A stretch of 64,000 nucleotides of DNA from Burkholderia pseudomultivorans (GCF_001718415.1 NZ_CP013378.1:4774001-4838000), one strand, 5' to 3'; positions 1 through 10,768 are shown, counted from the first letter of the stretch. Notes: generated by a model not told the origin, from the letters alone. Made by a program: numbers and translations.

Positions 1-604
1 CGATCGCGTGAAGGGCTGGGCCTGGGACGTCAACGCGATCCATTCGCGCGACATCCGCGTGACCTGCCTGCCGGGCGGCAAGATCCTCGTGTACAGCGGC
101 CTGTTCGATCGCATCCGCCTGAACGACGACGAACTCGGCGTGCTGCTCGCCCACGGCATCGCGCACGCGCTGCGCGAGCATGCGCGCAGCAACTTCAGCA
201 CGGCCTCGCAGACGTCGCTGCGCGCGGCCGCGCTGCCGCCGCTGTTCGGCGTCGGCGATCCGCTGCCGCCGTCGCTGAATCTCGGCGCGCGCCTGCAGTC
301 GCTGCGCTACGACCCGACCGACGAAACCGAGGCCGACGTGATCGGCGGCGACATCGCCGCGCGTGCGGGCTTCGATCCGCGCGCGGCGATCACGCTGTGG
401 GACAAGCTCGCCGCCGCGACGCGCGCGAACAAGGCGACCGGCTTCATCTACACGCATCCGTACAGCGCCGCGCGCCGGCAGGATCTGCTGAACCGCCTGC
501 CGGACCTGATGCCGCTGTACGCGAAGGCGATCGGCAAGCGCGTCGACTCGCTGCCCGACTACGCGGGCATCAGCGCGCAGCGGCGCAAGGTCGTGCGGCG
601 CTGA
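1..604 (+). CDS. M48-family peptidase, C-terminal part (5' end outside window)
   Basis: The reading frame is open from the first bases and ends with TGA at 602-604, so this is the C-terminal ~200 residues of a longer protein. It resembles the periplasmic or membrane-associated M48 zinc metallopeptidases (Oma1/BepA/LoiP type). These have a helix with HExxH, a third zinc ligand in a downstream ExxAD-like helix, and a C-terminal region with HPxxxxR. Seen here: a helix reading LLAHGIAHALREH, a downstream TEADVIGGDIAARAGFDP helix, and THPYSAARRQDLL. The zinc-binding histidines are kept, but the catalytic glutamate of HExxH is replaced by glycine (HGIAH). The enzyme may be inactive or may act as a binding protein. 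It is convergent with the AraC-family gene. Confidence 0.8.
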   Translation, partial: DRVKGWAWDVNAIHSRDIRVTCLPGGKILVYSGLFDRIRLNDDELGVLLAHGIAHALREHARSNFSTASQTSLRAAALPPLFGVGDPLPPSLNLGARLQSLRYDPTDETEADVIGGDIAARAGFDPRAAITLWDKLAAATRANKATGFIYTHPYSAARRQDLLNRLPDLMPLYAKAIGKRVDSLPDYAGISAQRRKVVRR

Positions 605-662
605 GCGAGCAGCGGCGCGACGCATCGCGATTTCGGGCGCACCGCTGCGCGCCGGCCCTCGC

Positions 663-1619
663 TCAGCCTCTCAGGTCGAGCACGTCGCGATCGTCGATCG
701 GCCGGCTGCCGCTGTCGCGCATCGAGCGCACCTCGTCGCCCGGGCTGCGGCCGAACAGCCGCTTGAACTCGCGGCTGAACTGCGACGCGCTCGCATAGCC
801 GACGCGCGCGGCGGCCGCGCCCGCTCCGACGCCGTCCTGCACCATCATCAGCCGCGCCTGGTGCAGCCGCGCCGCCTTCACGTACTGCATCGGCGATGTC
901 GCGGTCACGTGCTTGAACTGCGCATGGAACACCGCGAGACTCATCCCGGCCTCGCGCGCCAGCGTCTCGACGTCGAGGTCGGCGTTCAGGTCCGCGTGAA
1001 TGCGGCGCAGCGCCTTCGCGATGCGCCCGAAGTGATGCTGCTGGACCAGCGCCGCGCGAATCGCGTCGCCCTGCGCGCCCGTCAGCACGCGGTAGGCGAT
1101 CTCGCGCATGATCGCGGGACCGAGCACGCGCGTGTCGTGCGGCGACGCGAGCGCTTCGAGCAGCCGCAGCACCGCATCGGCGAGCGGCGCGTCGAGCGGC
1201 GTCGAGTAGACGCCGTGCGGCTCGCTGACGGCCGCGCCGAGCGTCTCGTCGAGCAGGATCGCGAGTTCGGCGATCACCGCGAGATCGACGCGGATCGAGA
1301 TCGCGAGAAACGGCTCGTCGACGCTCGCGAAAGTCTCGCATTCGAACGGCAGCGGCACCGACAGCACCAGATACTGCTGCGCGTCGTAGACGAACGAGCG
1401 CTCGCCGAGATAGCCGAGCTTGCGCCCCTGGCACACGACGACGATGCTCGGTTCGTAGAGCACCGGCATGCGCGGCGCCGGCCGGCTCACGCGGATGAAG
1501 CGCACGCCGTCGAGCGCCGCCAGCGTGTCGCCCTCGTTCGGCGCGAGACGCGTGTGCAGTTCGATCATGCGGCGCTGCACGCGCTCGCCCGAGTCGGCGA
1601 AAAGGGGCTGGAAGCTCAT
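663..1619 (-). CDS. AraC-family transcriptional regulator (AraC_N type)
   Basis: 318 aa. The N-terminal ~160 residues match the AraC_N sensor fold of regulators that sit beside aldehyde/alcohol dehydrogenases (YqhC-like). The C-terminal ~100 residues hold two helix-turn-helix motifs typical of AraC/XylS: a first HTH around LDVETLAREAGMSLAVFHAQF and a second around VGYASASQFSREFKRLFGRSP. The ATG at 1619 was chosen because the protein reads as a complete family member from MSFQPLF; longer in-frame extensions run through the intergenic DNA and into the antisense of the neighbouring gene. It is divergent from the dehydrogenase at 1836, separated by 216 bp, and probably controls it in response to reactive aldehydes (inference from pairing). 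Confidence 0.88.
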   Translation of the reverse strand: MSFQPLFADSGERVQRRMIELHTRLAPNEGDTLAALDGVRFIRVSRPAPRMPVLYEPSIVVVCQGRKLGYLGERSFVYDAQQYLVLSVPLPFECETFASVDEPFLAISIRVDLAVIAELAILLDETLGAAVSEPHGVYSTPLDAPLADAVLRLLEALASPHDTRVLGPAIMREIAYRVLTGAQGDAIRAALVQQHHFGRIAKALRRIHADLNADLDVETLAREAGMSLAVFHAQFKHVTATSPMQYVKAARLHQARLMMVQDGVGAGAAAARVGYASASQFSREFKRLFGRSPGDEVRSMRDSGSRPIDDRDVLDLRG

Positions 1620-1835
1620 CGGCGTCGTCCTGTCCGGCAAGAGAATCTGGCTCGCAATGTAGCACCCTGAACGCGTTTTGGCGGCCGTTCGCGCGCAATT
1701 CAAGAGAAATAGGCAAATCTTCGAGACCTTCGTGTATTTCGCCGCGAGCGCGCGCTCCTTACGATGACGACCTGTCTCGCCGCATCGCCACATGATGCCG
1801 GCGGCAGTCTGTGTCACCGGACAAGGAGCCCCCGC

Positions 1836-2888
1836 ATGAGCACAACCTATGCCTACGCGGCGACCGATTCGCAGTCGCCGCTCGCCCCGTTCGAATTCCA
1901 GCGTCGCGCGCTGCGCGATCTCGACGTCCAGATCGACGTGCTGTACTGCGGCGTCTGCCACTCGGACCTTCATCAGGCGCGCAACGAATGGCGCAACACG
2001 ATCTACCCGGTCGTGCCGGGCCATGAAATCGTCGGCCGTGTGACCGCGACCGGCCCGCAGGTGTCGCGCTTCAAGGTCGGCGAGCTGGTCGGCGTCGGCT
2101 GCCTCGTCGATTCGTGCCGCACCTGCGCGAGCTGCGCAGAAGGGCTCGAGCAGTATTGCGAGAACGGCTTTGTCGGCACCTACAACGGCCAGGACCGCGT
2201 GACCGGCGACATCACCTACGGCGGCTATTCGACGCAGCTCGTCGTCGACGAGGCGTTCGTGCTGCGCGTGCCCGACACGCTCGACCCGGCCGGCGCCGCG
2301 CCGCTGCTGTGCGCGGGCATCACGACCTATTCGCCGCTGCGCCAGTGGAACGTCGGCCCCGGCAAGAAGGTGGGCATCGTCGGCCTCGGCGGCCTCGGTC
2401 ACATGGGCGTGAAGCTGGCGCGCGCGATGGGCGCGCACGTCGTGCTGTTCACGACCTCGCCGTCGAAGATCGAGGACGGCAAGCGGCTCGGCGCGCACGA
2501 AGTGGTGATCTCGAAGGACGAGGCGCAGATGAACGCGCACCTGAACAGCTTCGACTTCATCCTGAACACGGTCGCCGCGCAGCACGACCTGAATCCGTTC
2601 CTGCATTTGCTCAAGCGCGACGGCACGATGACGCTGGTCGGCGCGCCCGAGCACGACCATCCGTCGCCGCAGGTGTTCAACCTGATCTTCAAGCGCCGCC
2701 GCCTCGCGGGCTCGCTGATCGGCGGGATCGCGGAAACGCAGGAAATGCTCGACTTCTGCGCCGAGCACGGGATCACGTCGGATATCGAGACGATCCCGAT
2801 GCAGCAGATCAACGCCGCTTACGAACGGATGCTGAAAAGCGACGTGAAGTACCGGTTCGTGATCGACATGGCGTCGCTCAAGCACTGA
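1836..2888 (+). CDS. Zinc-dependent NAD(P) alcohol dehydrogenase / aldehyde reductase (YahK/CAD-like)
   Basis: 350 aa, medium-chain dehydrogenase/reductase. Seen: catalytic zinc ligands in CGVCHSDLH and GHE, a structural zinc cluster CRTCASCAEGLEQYC, and the Rossmann motif GLGGLGHMGVKLARAMGA. This pattern is that of the cinnamyl-alcohol-dehydrogenase branch (YahK, AdhC), which usually reduces aldehydes with NADPH. The ATG at 1836 follows AGGAG (1824-1828), so it is preferred over an in-frame start 72 nt upstream. Its likely regulator is the divergent AraC-family gene. Confidence 0.9.
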   Translation: MSTTYAYAATDSQSPLAPFEFQRRALRDLDVQIDVLYCGVCHSDLHQARNEWRNTIYPVVPGHEIVGRVTATGPQVSRFKVGELVGVGCLVDSCRTCASCAEGLEQYCENGFVGTYNGQDRVTGDITYGGYSTQLVVDEAFVLRVPDTLDPAGAAPLLCAGITTYSPLRQWNVGPGKKVGIVGLGGLGHMGVKLARAMGAHVVLFTTSPSKIEDGKRLGAHEVVISKDEAQMNAHLNSFDFILNTVAAQHDLNPFLHLLKRDGTMTLVGAPEHDHPSPQVFNLIFKRRRLAGSLIGGIAETQEMLDFCAEHGITSDIETIPMQQINAAYERMLKSDVKYRFVIDMASLKH

Positions 2889-2970
2889 GCGTCGCGCCGA
2901 TATCGCGGCACCGGCGCGGCGCGGCCGCGTCGTGTGCCGCGACGCCTCGCGACACGCACGCGCCCGCCCG

Positions 2971-3744
2971 TCACTTCTTGTAGTCGTAATCGACCGTCAG
3001 CGGCGCATGGTCGCTGAACTTGATGTCCTTGAAGATCGACGTGCTTTTTGCGGTGCCGGCCACGCCCGGCGTCGCGATCTGGTAATCGATCCGCCACCCG
3101 ACGTTCTTCGCGTACGCCTGGCCGCGGTTGCTCCACCACGTGTACTGCTCGGGACGCGGATCGAGCGTGCGGAACACGTCGACGTAGCCGACGTCGTCGA
3201 ACAGCTTCGTCAGCCACGCGCGCTCCTCCGGCAGGCAGCCGGAGTTCTTCTGGTTGCTCTTCCAGTTCTTGATGTCGATTTCCTTGTGGACGATGTTCAC
3301 GTCGCCGCACAGGATCACCTCGCGCTTTTTCTTCAGCTCGGCAAGGTGCGGCATGAACGCGTCCATGAAGCGGTACTTCGCCTGCTGGCGCTCTTCGCCG
3401 CTCGACCCGGACGGCACGTACACCGACACGACCGACAGCTTGCCGTAGCGCGCCTCGACATAGCGCCCCTCGGGATCGAATTCGCTGCTGCCGAAGCCGA
3501 TGATCACGTCGTCGGGCTCGTGGCGGCTGTACAGGCCCGCGCCGCTGTAGCCCTTTTTCGCGGCATGGTGGAAATAACTGCGCAGGCCGTGCGGCTCGAC
3601 GAATTCGGCCGGCAGGTCGTCGGCCGACACCTTGATTTCCTGCACGCACACGCAATCGGCGTTCTGCTCGCCGAGCCATTCGAAGAAGCCCTTCTTCGCG
3701 GCGGAGCGGATGCCGTTCAGGTTGGCGGTAATCACACGCATCAT
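2971..3744 (-). CDS. xthA: Exodeoxyribonuclease III (AP endonuclease)
   Basis: 257 aa, the usual length for ExoIII. It repairs abasic sites and degrades the 3' strand of duplex DNA in the cytoplasm. Catalytic residues of the endonuclease/exonuclease/phosphatase fold are present: N10 in ANLNGIRSA, E36 in VQEIK, D148 and N150 in CGDVNI, and the terminal D245-H246 pair in SDHAPLT. The start reads MMRVITANLNG, and either Met is possible. It is convergent with the alcohol dehydrogenase and lies 40 bp upstream of the PPK2 stop codon, so it may be the second gene of a ppk2-xthA transcript. Confidence 0.95.
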   Translation of the reverse strand: MMRVITANLNGIRSAAKKGFFEWLGEQNADCVCVQEIKVSADDLPAEFVEPHGLRSYFHHAAKKGYSGAGLYSRHEPDDVIIGFGSSEFDPEGRYVEARYGKLSVVSVYVPSGSSGEERQQAKYRFMDAFMPHLAELKKKREVILCGDVNIVHKEIDIKNWKSNQKNSGCLPEERAWLTKLFDDVGYVDVFRTLDPRPEQYTWWSNRGQAYAKNVGWRIDYQIATPGVAGTAKSTSIFKDIKFSDHAPLTVDYDYKK

Positions 3745-3784
3745 GTCGGAGTTCCGTTCAGTTCGATATTGACAGGGGAGCAGC

Positions 3785-4624
3785 TTAGCGGACTTTCACG
3801 CCTTCGAGTTCCGGCTTCGGCGGCGGGAACTCCAGCTTCATGTCGGTCATCGTGCGCAGCAGCAGCTCGGCGATCATCACGTTGCGGTGCGTCTTCGAAT
3901 TCGCCGGAATCACGTACCACGGCGCATCCTCGGCCGAGGTCGCGGCGAGCGCGTCGCGGTACGCGGACTGGTACGCGTCCCAGTGCTTGCGCGCGTCGAG
4001 ATCGGAGATGTCGAACTTCCAGTGCTTGGTCGGATCGTCGATGCGCGCCTGCAGCCGCTCGCGCTGCTCGTCCTTCGAGATGTGCAGGAAGCACTTGACG
4101 ATGGTCGTGCCGTTCTCGACCAGCATCGTCTCGAAATCGCGGATCTGCCGGTAGCGGCGCTCGCATTCCTTGTCGTCGATCTGGTCGAGCACGCGCGGCA
4201 CCAGCACATCCTCGTAATGGCTGCGGTTGAAGATCGCCAGTTCGCCGGCGGCCGGCACCTGCGCATGCACGCGCCACAGGAAATCGTGCGCGGCCTCGAT
4301 CGGCGTCGGCGCCTTGAACGGCACGATGCGCAGCCCGAGCGGGTCGACCTCGTGGAACACCGCGCGCACGGTGCCGTCCTTGCCGCTCGTGTCCATGCCC
4401 TGCAGCACCAGCAGCACGCGCTTTTTCTGCTGCGTATGCAGACACTCCTGCAGCACGTCGAGCTGGCTCGACACGACCGCCAGCCGCTCGCGGTCGGCGT
4501 CCTTCGAACCCGACGAAAACGGCTTCGCGCCCGGATCGAACGCATCGAGCGTGAATGCCGCGGCTGCCTTCTCGCGCGTGTAGTACGGCACGCGGAAATC
4601 GTCGAGAGACGGTTGCTTCGCCAT
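3785..4624 (-). CDS. PPK2-family polyphosphate:nucleotide phosphotransferase
   Basis: 279 aa. It phosphorylates a nucleotide with polyphosphate (or the reverse). Seen: a Walker A-like P-loop GMDTSGKDG at residues 76-84, a Walker B region FNRSHYEDVLVPR, and the conserved lid-region arginines in ERRYRQIRDFE. A single PPK2 domain of this length fits the class I or class III enzymes, but the substrate class cannot be settled by eye. The ATG at 4624 is preceded by GAGGAAAC, a good ribosome-binding site; an in-frame extension 32 codons longer is low-complexity and was rejected. Confidence 0.9.
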   Translation of the reverse strand: MAKQPSLDDFRVPYYTREKAAAAFTLDAFDPGAKPFSSGSKDADRERLAVVSSQLDVLQECLHTQQKKRVLLVLQGMDTSGKDGTVRAVFHEVDPLGLRIVPFKAPTPIEAAHDFLWRVHAQVPAAGELAIFNRSHYEDVLVPRVLDQIDDKECERRYRQIRDFETMLVENGTTIVKCFLHISKDEQRERLQARIDDPTKHWKFDISDLDARKHWDAYQSAYRDALAATSAEDAPWYVIPANSKTHRNVMIAELLLRTMTDMKLEFPPPKPELEGVKVR

Positions 4625-4745
4625 TGTTTCCTCCGTTGGACGGCGCGGCGCGCCCGGGCGCACCTGCCAAACGCGACGGGCCGCCCCGAACAGCTTCGTT
4701 CGGCGGCGGCCCGTCGTCAAGCGCGCTTCAATCGCGCAGGCATGC

Positions 4746-6227
4746 TCAGCCGAGCTTCTTCTTCAGCAGTTCGTTGACCTGCTGCGGGTTCGCCTTGCCC
4801 TTCGTGGCCTTCATCGCCTGGCCGATCAGCGCGTTGAACGCCTTCTCCTTGCCCGCGCGGAATTCCTCGACCGACTTCGCGTTCGCCGCCAGCACCTCGT
4901 CGATGATCGCTTCGAGCGCGCCGGTGTCGGAAATCTGCTTCAGCCCCTTCGCATCGATGATGCGGTCGGCCGCGCCGTCGTCGGTCGCCTTCTCTTCCCA
5001 GATCGTCGCGAAGATTTCCTTGGCGATCTTGTTCGAGATCGTGCCGTCGGCGATGCGCTGCAGCACCAGCGCGAGCTGCGCAGCCGACACCGGAATCGCG
5101 TCGATCTCGATGCCGTCGCGGTTCAGCTGCGACGAGACGTCGCCCATCAGCCAGTTCGCGGCGATCTTCGCGTTCGCGGCGCCCGCCTTCGCGACGACGG
5201 CCTCGAAGTACGCGGCCATCGCCTTGCTCGACGTCAGCACGCCCGCGTCGTACGCGGACACGCCGTACTCGGCGACGAAGCGCTGCTGCATCGCGGCCGG
5301 CAGCTCGGGCATGCCGGCCTGCACGCGCTCGACCCAGTCGCGGCCGATCACGAGCGGCATCAGGTCGGGATCGGGGAAGTAGCGGTAGTCGTGCGCGTCT
5401 TCCTTGCTGCGCATCGACTTCGTCTCGCGCGTGTCGGGGTCGTACAGGCGCGTTTCCTGCACGACCTCGCCGCCGTCCTCGATCAGCTCGATCTGGCGGC
5501 GCACTTCGTAGTTGATCGCATCTTCGAGGAAGCGGAACGAGTTCAGGTTCTTGATCTCGGCGCGCGTGCCGAACTTCTCCTGGCCGACCGGGCGCACCGA
5601 CACGTTCGCGTCGCAGCGGAACGAGCCTTCCTGCATGTTGCCGTCGCAGATGCCGAGCCATACGACCAGCCCGTGCAGCGCCTTCGCGTATGCGACGGCC
5701 TCGGCCGCGCTGCGCATTTCCGGCTCGGTGACGATCTCGAGCAGCGGCGTGCCCGCGCGGTTCAGGTCGATCCCCGTCATCCCCGCATAGTCTTCGTGCA
5801 GCGACTTGCCGGCGTCCTCCTCGAGGTGCGCGCGGGTCAGGTTGATGGTCTTTTCATAGGCCGGCTTGCCGGCCTTCTCGTTGGCCGGCACCTGGATCGT
5901 GATCGTGCCGCCCTGCACCACCGGAATCTCGTACTGGCTGATCTGATAGCCCTTCGGGAGATCCGGATAGAAGTAGTTCTTGCGCGCGAAGATGCTGCGC
6001 GGCGCGATGGTCGAGCCGATCGCGAGGCCGAAGCGGATCGCGCGCTCGACCGCGCCGCGGTTCAGCACCGGCAGCACGCCCGGCAGCGCGAGGTCGACCG
6101 GGCAGGCCTGCGTGTTCGGCTCGGCGCCGAACTGCGTCGACGCGCCCGAGAAAATCTTCGAGACGGTCGACAGTTGCGCGTGCGTCTCGAGACCGATCAC
6201 AACTTCCCATTGAGTAGCCATGTTCAT
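4746..6227 (-). CDS. gatB: Aspartyl/glutamyl-tRNA amidotransferase subunit B
   Basis: 493 aa. GatB is the kinase/transamidase subunit of GatCAB, which converts Glu-tRNA(Gln) and Asp-tRNA(Asn) to the amides. Typical motifs are present: [11 protein letters not shown] near the N-terminus, [12 protein letters not shown], and the YqeY-like C-terminal tail domain ending ELLKKKLG. The stop codon of gatA (TGA, 6224-6226) overlaps the ATG at 6227 as ATGA, so translation is probably coupled. A second Met two codons in (ATG at 6221) is the alternative start. The start codon lies inside one arm of an inverted repeat shared with the gatA tail. Confidence 0.96.
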   Translation of the reverse strand: MNMATQWEVVIGLETHAQLSTVSKIFSGASTQFGAEPNTQACPVDLALPGVLPVLNRGAVERAIRFGLAIGSTIAPRSIFARKNYFYPDLPKGYQISQYEIPVVQGGTITIQVPANEKAGKPAYEKTINLTRAHLEEDAGKSLHEDYAGMTGIDLNRAGTPLLEIVTEPEMRSAAEAVAYAKALHGLVVWLGICDGNMQEGSFRCDANVSVRPVGQEKFGTRAEIKNLNSFRFLEDAINYEVRRQIELIEDGGEVVQETRLYDPDTRETKSMRSKEDAHDYRYFPDPDLMPLVIGRDWVERVQAGMPELPAAMQQRFVAEYGVSAYDAGVLTSSKAMAAYFEAVVAKAGAANAKIAANWLMGDVSSQLNRDGIEIDAIPVSAAQLALVLQRIADGTISNKIAKEIFATIWEEKATDDGAADRIIDAKGLKQISDTGALEAIIDEVLAANAKSVEEFRAGKEKAFNALIGQAMKATKGKANPQQVNELLKKKLG

Positions 6228-7795
6228 GCCTCCCGCCGAGCCGCCTCAAGGGAGGCATGCGCCCCCTCGGGGGGCAGCGAACAAAGTGAGCGTGGGGGCT
6301 CATTCCCCACCCCTGCCGGAACTTGCTTGTGCCAGTCGGTCGCACGCTGGAACGCGTCGGCGACCTGCAGCATCCGGGCTTCGTTGAAATAGTTGCCGAT
6401 GATCTGCAGACCGACCGGGCGCTTCGCGTTCGCGCCGGCGCCGAAGCCGCACGGCACGCTCATGCCGGGCAGGCCCGCGAGGCTCACCGACAGCGTGTAG
6501 ACATCGGCCAGGTACATCTGCACCGGATCGTCGCCCTTCGCGCCGAGATCCCACGCGACCGTCGGCGATGCCGGCCCCATGATCACGTCGCAGGACCTGA
6601 ACGCTTCCTGGAAATCCTGCGCAATGATGCGGCGGATCTTCTGCGCCTGCAGGTAGTACGCGTCGTAGTAGCCGTGCGACAGCACGTAGGTGCCGACCAG
6701 GATCCGGCGCTTCACCTCGGCGCCGAAGCCTTCGGCACGCGACTTCTTGTACATGTCGAGCAGGTCGCCGTACTGCGCGGCGCGGTGGCCGTAGCGCACG
6801 CCGTCGAAACGCGACAGGTTCGACGAGGCCTCGGCCGGCGCGATCACGTAATAGACGGGGATCGACAGCTCGGTCTTCGGCAGCGACACCGGCACGAGCG
6901 TCGCGCCGAGCGCTTCATACTGCTTGAGCGCCGCGTCGATCGTCGCGCGCACGTCGTCGGCGAGACCGTCGCCGAAATACTCGTTCGGCAGGCCGATGCG
7001 CAGGCCGGCGAGCGGCTTGCCCGCGTCGTTGCCGGCCGCCCACGGCTGGCCGAGGTGGCGCGTGAAGTCCTCGTCGTCGCGCTCGAGGCTCGTCGAGTCG
7101 CGCTCGTCGAAGCCGGCCATCGCGTTGAGCAGCAACGCGCAGTCGGACGCGCTCTGCGCCATCGGGCCGCCCTGGTCGAGCGACGACGCGAACGCGATCA
7201 TCCCGTAGCGCGACACGCGGCCGTAGGTCGGCTTGATGCCGGTCACGCCCGCGAACGACGCCGGCTGGCGGATCGAGCCGCCGGTGTCGGTGCCGGTCGC
7301 GGCCGGCGCGAGGCGCGCGGCGACGGCGGCCGAGCTGCCGCCCGAGCTGCCGCCCGGCACCGCGTTCGTGTCCCACGGGTTCTTCACCGCGCCGAACGCC
7401 GAATTCTCGTTCGACGAGCCCATCGCGAACTCGTCCATGTTGGTCTTGCCGAGCGTGACCATGCCGGCCGCCTGCAGGCGGGCAACCACGGTCGCGTCGA
7501 ACGGGCTTTCGTAGTTCGCGAGCATCTTCGAGCCGGCGGTCGAGCGCCAGCCGCGCGTGACGAACACGTCCTTGTGCGCGATCGGCAGGCCGGTCAGCGC
7601 GCCGCCCGCGCCGCGCGCGAGCTCGGCGTCGGCGGCCTTCGCCTGCGCGAGGGTGAGGTCGGCATCGACGTGGACGAACGCGTTCAGGTCGCGCGCGGCG
7701 TCGATCCGTTTCAGATAGTGCTGCGCGAGCTCGACGGCCGAGCATTCCTTGGCGGCGAGCGCGGCGCGCAGTTCGGTCAGGCTTTTTGCGTGCAT
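6224..7795 (-). CDS. gatA: Glutamyl-tRNA(Gln) amidotransferase subunit A, with unusual 27-residue C-terminal tail
   Basis: 523 aa. It is the amidase subunit of GatCAB and releases ammonia from glutamine. The Ser-cisSer-Lys triad is clear: K75 in IAHKDVF, S150 in PGGSSGGSS and S174 in [10 protein letters not shown]. From memory, GatA of related bacteria ends soon after the [10 protein letters not shown] region, near residue 496. Here the frame continues for 27 residues ([25 protein letters not shown]), encoded by a repeat-like, palindrome-rich stretch (6225-6300), and then overlaps gatB. Order gatC-gatA-gatB, all minus strand; 69 bp separate it from gatC. Confidence 0.95.
   Translation of the reverse strand: MHAKSLTELRAALAAKECSAVELAQHYLKRIDAARDLNAFVHVDADLTLAQAKAADAELARGAGGALTGLPIAHKDVFVTRGWRSTAGSKMLANYESPFDATVVARLQAAGMVTLGKTNMDEFAMGSSNENSAFGAVKNPWDTNAVPGGSSGGSSAAVAARLAPAATGTDTGGSIRQPASFAGVTGIKPTYGRVSRYGMIAFASSLDQGGPMAQSASDCALLLNAMAGFDERDSTSLERDDEDFTRHLGQPWAAGNDAGKPLAGLRIGLPNEYFGDGLADDVRATIDAALKQYEALGATLVPVSLPKTELSIPVYYVIAPAEASSNLSRFDGVRYGHRAAQYGDLLDMYKKSRAEGFGAEVKRRILVGTYVLSHGYYDAYYLQAQKIRRIIAQDFQEAFRSCDVIMGPASPTVAWDLGAKGDDPVQMYLADVYTLSVSLAGLPGMSVPCGFGAGANAKRPVGLQIIGNYFNEARMLQVADAFQRATDWHKQVPAGVGNEPPRSLCSLPPEGAHASLEAARREA
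6225..6300. repeat. Palindromic repeat-like element forming the gatA 3' end
   Basis: Two nested inverted repeats are visible. A perfect 10-bp pair, CATGCCTCCC (6225-6234) and GGGAGGCATG (6250-6259), is followed by GCCCCC (6261-6266) pairing with GGGGGC (6270-6275). Similar sequences reading GCCCCCGAGGGGGC next to CGCTCAC occur as intergenic repeats in betaproteobacteria (from memory, not checked). Here the element is coding: it supplies the last codons of gatA and spans the gatA/gatB junction. Confidence 0.55.
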
Positions 7796-7864
7796 GAGGT
7801 GTTTTCCTGGGAATTCTGGGTGGCGCGCGGCGCGAGGGCGGCCGGCGCGCTGGTCGTCGAACGC

Positions 7865-8164
7865 TTACTCGATCACCTTCGGCACGAGATAGAGGCCGTC
7901 CTGGACGGCCGGCGCCGAGCGCTGGTTGTCGTCGCGATTCACGACTTCCGTGACGGCGTCGTCGCGCAGGCGCTGCGCGACTTCCTGGATATGTTCGATC
8001 GGGTGCGCGAGCGGCTCGATGCCGGCGGTATCGACCGCCTGCATCTGCTCGACGAGGCCGAAGAAATCGTTGAGCTGGCCGAGCGTGTGCTCGGCGTCGG
8101 CGTCGGCCATTTCGAGTCGCGCGAGGTGCGCGATGCGTTTCACATCGGTCAGGGTAAGGGCCAT
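7865..8164 (-). CDS. gatC: Aspartyl/glutamyl-tRNA amidotransferase subunit C
   Basis: 99 aa, the normal size for the small clamp subunit that wraps around GatA and GatB. It begins [19 protein letters not shown] and contains [16 protein letters not shown] and EPLAHP, all typical of GatC. The ATG at 8164 gives the standard length. It is the first gene of gatCAB and is divergent from mreB, with a TATAAT -10 element 136 bp upstream of the start. Confidence 0.95.
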   Translation of the reverse strand: MALTLTDVKRIAHLARLEMADADAEHTLGQLNDFFGLVEQMQAVDTAGIEPLAHPIEHIQEVAQRLRDDAVTEVVNRDDNQRSAPAVQDGLYLVPKVIE

Positions 8165-8526
8165 GCGATCACCGGAAAACAAGGCTGCGCGGCGCGCGAA
8201 AGACGGCGCCGCGGCGGGGGTTGAAGGGTGCGATCCCACCCTCAAAAATCGGGGCCGAAGCGGCAAAAATACCGCCCGTTTCGATTCAAATACCGAGAAA
8301 TTATAAGGTATCATTACGCGTTCGACCCAAACCCGGCAGCCTTTCCCGCACCGTTTCGCCCCGCTTCGGCAAGCCGTGCGTGCTTCAAGCGACCGCCGGT
8401 AGACTTCACACCCAGCTTCGAGCGCCGCGGCGGCCGTTCCCGCCACGATCCGAGGCTGTTATTTTTTCCGCTGCCGCCCTCAGCGTTCGCGATACAGGGC
8501 CGGCCCAGAGCGAAACAGGATTCTGA
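8165..8526. other. gatC/mreB divergent intergenic region
   Basis: 362 bp with no convincing gene. The stretch around 8280-8325 is clearly AT-richer than its surroundings and is where promoters for both operons would be expected. A minus-strand TATAAT is listed separately. A GC-rich tract follows at 8330-8460. I see no terminator and no small ORF with a ribosome-binding site. Confidence 0.5.
8300..8305 (-). promoter_or_regulatory. Probable -10 element (TATAAT) of the gatCAB promoter
   Basis: The minus strand reads TATAAT at 8305-8300. The best upstream partner is TTGGGT with a 19-bp spacer, longer than ideal, so only the -10 is called. The predicted start would leave a leader of about 130 nt before gatC. 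Confidence 0.4.
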
Positions 8527-9570
<1,044 letters not shown>

Positions 9571-9697
9571 TCGTCTAGGCAGTCCCGCTTGACATGACGC
9601 ACTCGCGGCGTGGCCGGCTCGCTCGCTCAGATCGAACCGCCGCGCCGTTTGCGCGTCTGAGCATCATTTAACCGATCACACGCGCCCGGCGCCGACC

Positions 9698-10768
9698 ATG
9701 GAATACAGTCCGCCGCCCCTCTTCAAGCAAGGTCCGCCCGCGCTCGCGCGGCTCATCTTCTTCGTCGCCCTCGCCATCGCGCTCCTCGTGTCGGACGCGC
9801 GCTTCAGCACGCTCGAAATCGTCCGCGGCGTGCTCGGCACCGTGCTGTACCCGCTGCAGCGCGCGGCGCTCGTGCCGCGCGACCTGTTCATGGGCGCGGC
9901 CGACATCGCCGTCACCGGCGCATCGCTGCGCCACGAGAACGACCAGCTCCGCAAGCGCAACCTGCAACTGTCGACGCAGGCCAACCAGGCCGCCGTGCTC
10001 GCGCAGGAGAACGCGCACCTGCGCGCGGTGCTCGAACTGCGCCAGCACATCGCGACGCAGTCGACGCCCGTCGAGATCCAGTACGACACCAGCGACCCGT
10101 TCACGCAGAAGATCGTGATCGGCCAGGGCACGCAGCAAGGCATCCAGGACGGCGCGCCGGTCGTCAGCGAGGACGGCGTGATCGGCCAGGTCACGCGCAC
10201 CTTCCCGCTGCAGGCCGAAGTCACGCTGATCACCGACCGCGATCTCGCGATTCCCGTGCAGGTGCTGCGCACCGGCCTGCGCAGCGTGATCTACGGCACG
10301 CCGAAGGGCGACTCGCTCGACCTGCGCTTCGTGCCGACCAGCGCCGACCTCGTCGTCGGCGACGAACTCGTCACGAGCGGCCTCGACGGCGTCTATCCGC
10401 CGGGCCTGCCGGTCGCGAAGGTCGTGCGCGTCGACAAGCTCGCCGATACGGCCTTCGCGCGCGTGACCTGCGCGCCGGTCGCGGCGGTGCGCGGCGCGCG
10501 GCAGATGCTCGTGCTGCATTACCAGAACGACATCCCGCCGCGCCCGGCCGAGCCCGACCCGGCCGCCGACAAGAACGCGAAGGGCGGCAAGAAGGCCGCG
10601 AAAGCCGCCGCGAAGGGCGACAAGAGCGACAAGGCCGACAAGGCGGCCGACGCGAACGCGAAGCCGGCCGCCGGCGCGAAGCCCGCGCCCGCGACGCCTG
10701 CCGCGCCCGGCAAGCCCGCCGCCGCACCCGCGAAGCCCGCGGCCGGGCAAACAGGAGCCCCGCGATGA
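9698..10768 (+). CDS. mreC: Rod shape-determining protein MreC
   Basis: 356 aa. A periplasmic scaffold with one N-terminal membrane segment (about residues 17-38), a coiled coil (about 65-100, LRHENDQLRKRN onward) and the paired beta-barrel domain (about 110-270) including VVSEDGVIGQV and VTSGLDGVYPPGLPVAKV. The last ~75 residues are a low-complexity Lys/Ala/Pro tail starting after PPRPAEPDP, longer than in enteric MreC. The stop codon overlaps the mreD ATG by 4 bp (ATGA, 10765-10768), suggesting coupled translation. Confidence 0.96.
   Translation: MEYSPPPLFKQGPPALARLIFFVALAIALLVSDARFSTLEIVRGVLGTVLYPLQRAALVPRDLFMGAADIAVTGASLRHENDQLRKRNLQLSTQANQAAVLAQENAHLRAVLELRQHIATQSTPVEIQYDTSDPFTQKIVIGQGTQQGIQDGAPVVSEDGVIGQVTRTFPLQAEVTLITDRDLAIPVQVLRTGLRSVIYGTPKGDSLDLRFVPTSADLVVGDELVTSGLDGVYPPGLPVAKVVRVDKLADTAFARVTCAPVAAVRGARQMLVLHYQNDIPPRPAEPDPAADKNAKGGKKAAKAAAKGDKSDKADKAADANAKPAAGAKPAPATPAAPGKPAAAPAKPAAGQTGAPR

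Noticed and set aside
600..667. 10-bp inverted repeat (GCTGAGCGAG / CTCGCTCAGC) across two convergent stop codons
   Set aside because: The loop is 48 nt and no T tract follows, so it is not a convincing terminator; probably chance in GC-rich DNA.
663..2885. A 740-codon minus-strand frame covering the AraC gene and the antisense of the alcohol dehydrogenase
   Set aside because: Only the part from 1619 downward is protein-like; the rest is Arg/His/Asp-rich shadow sequence.
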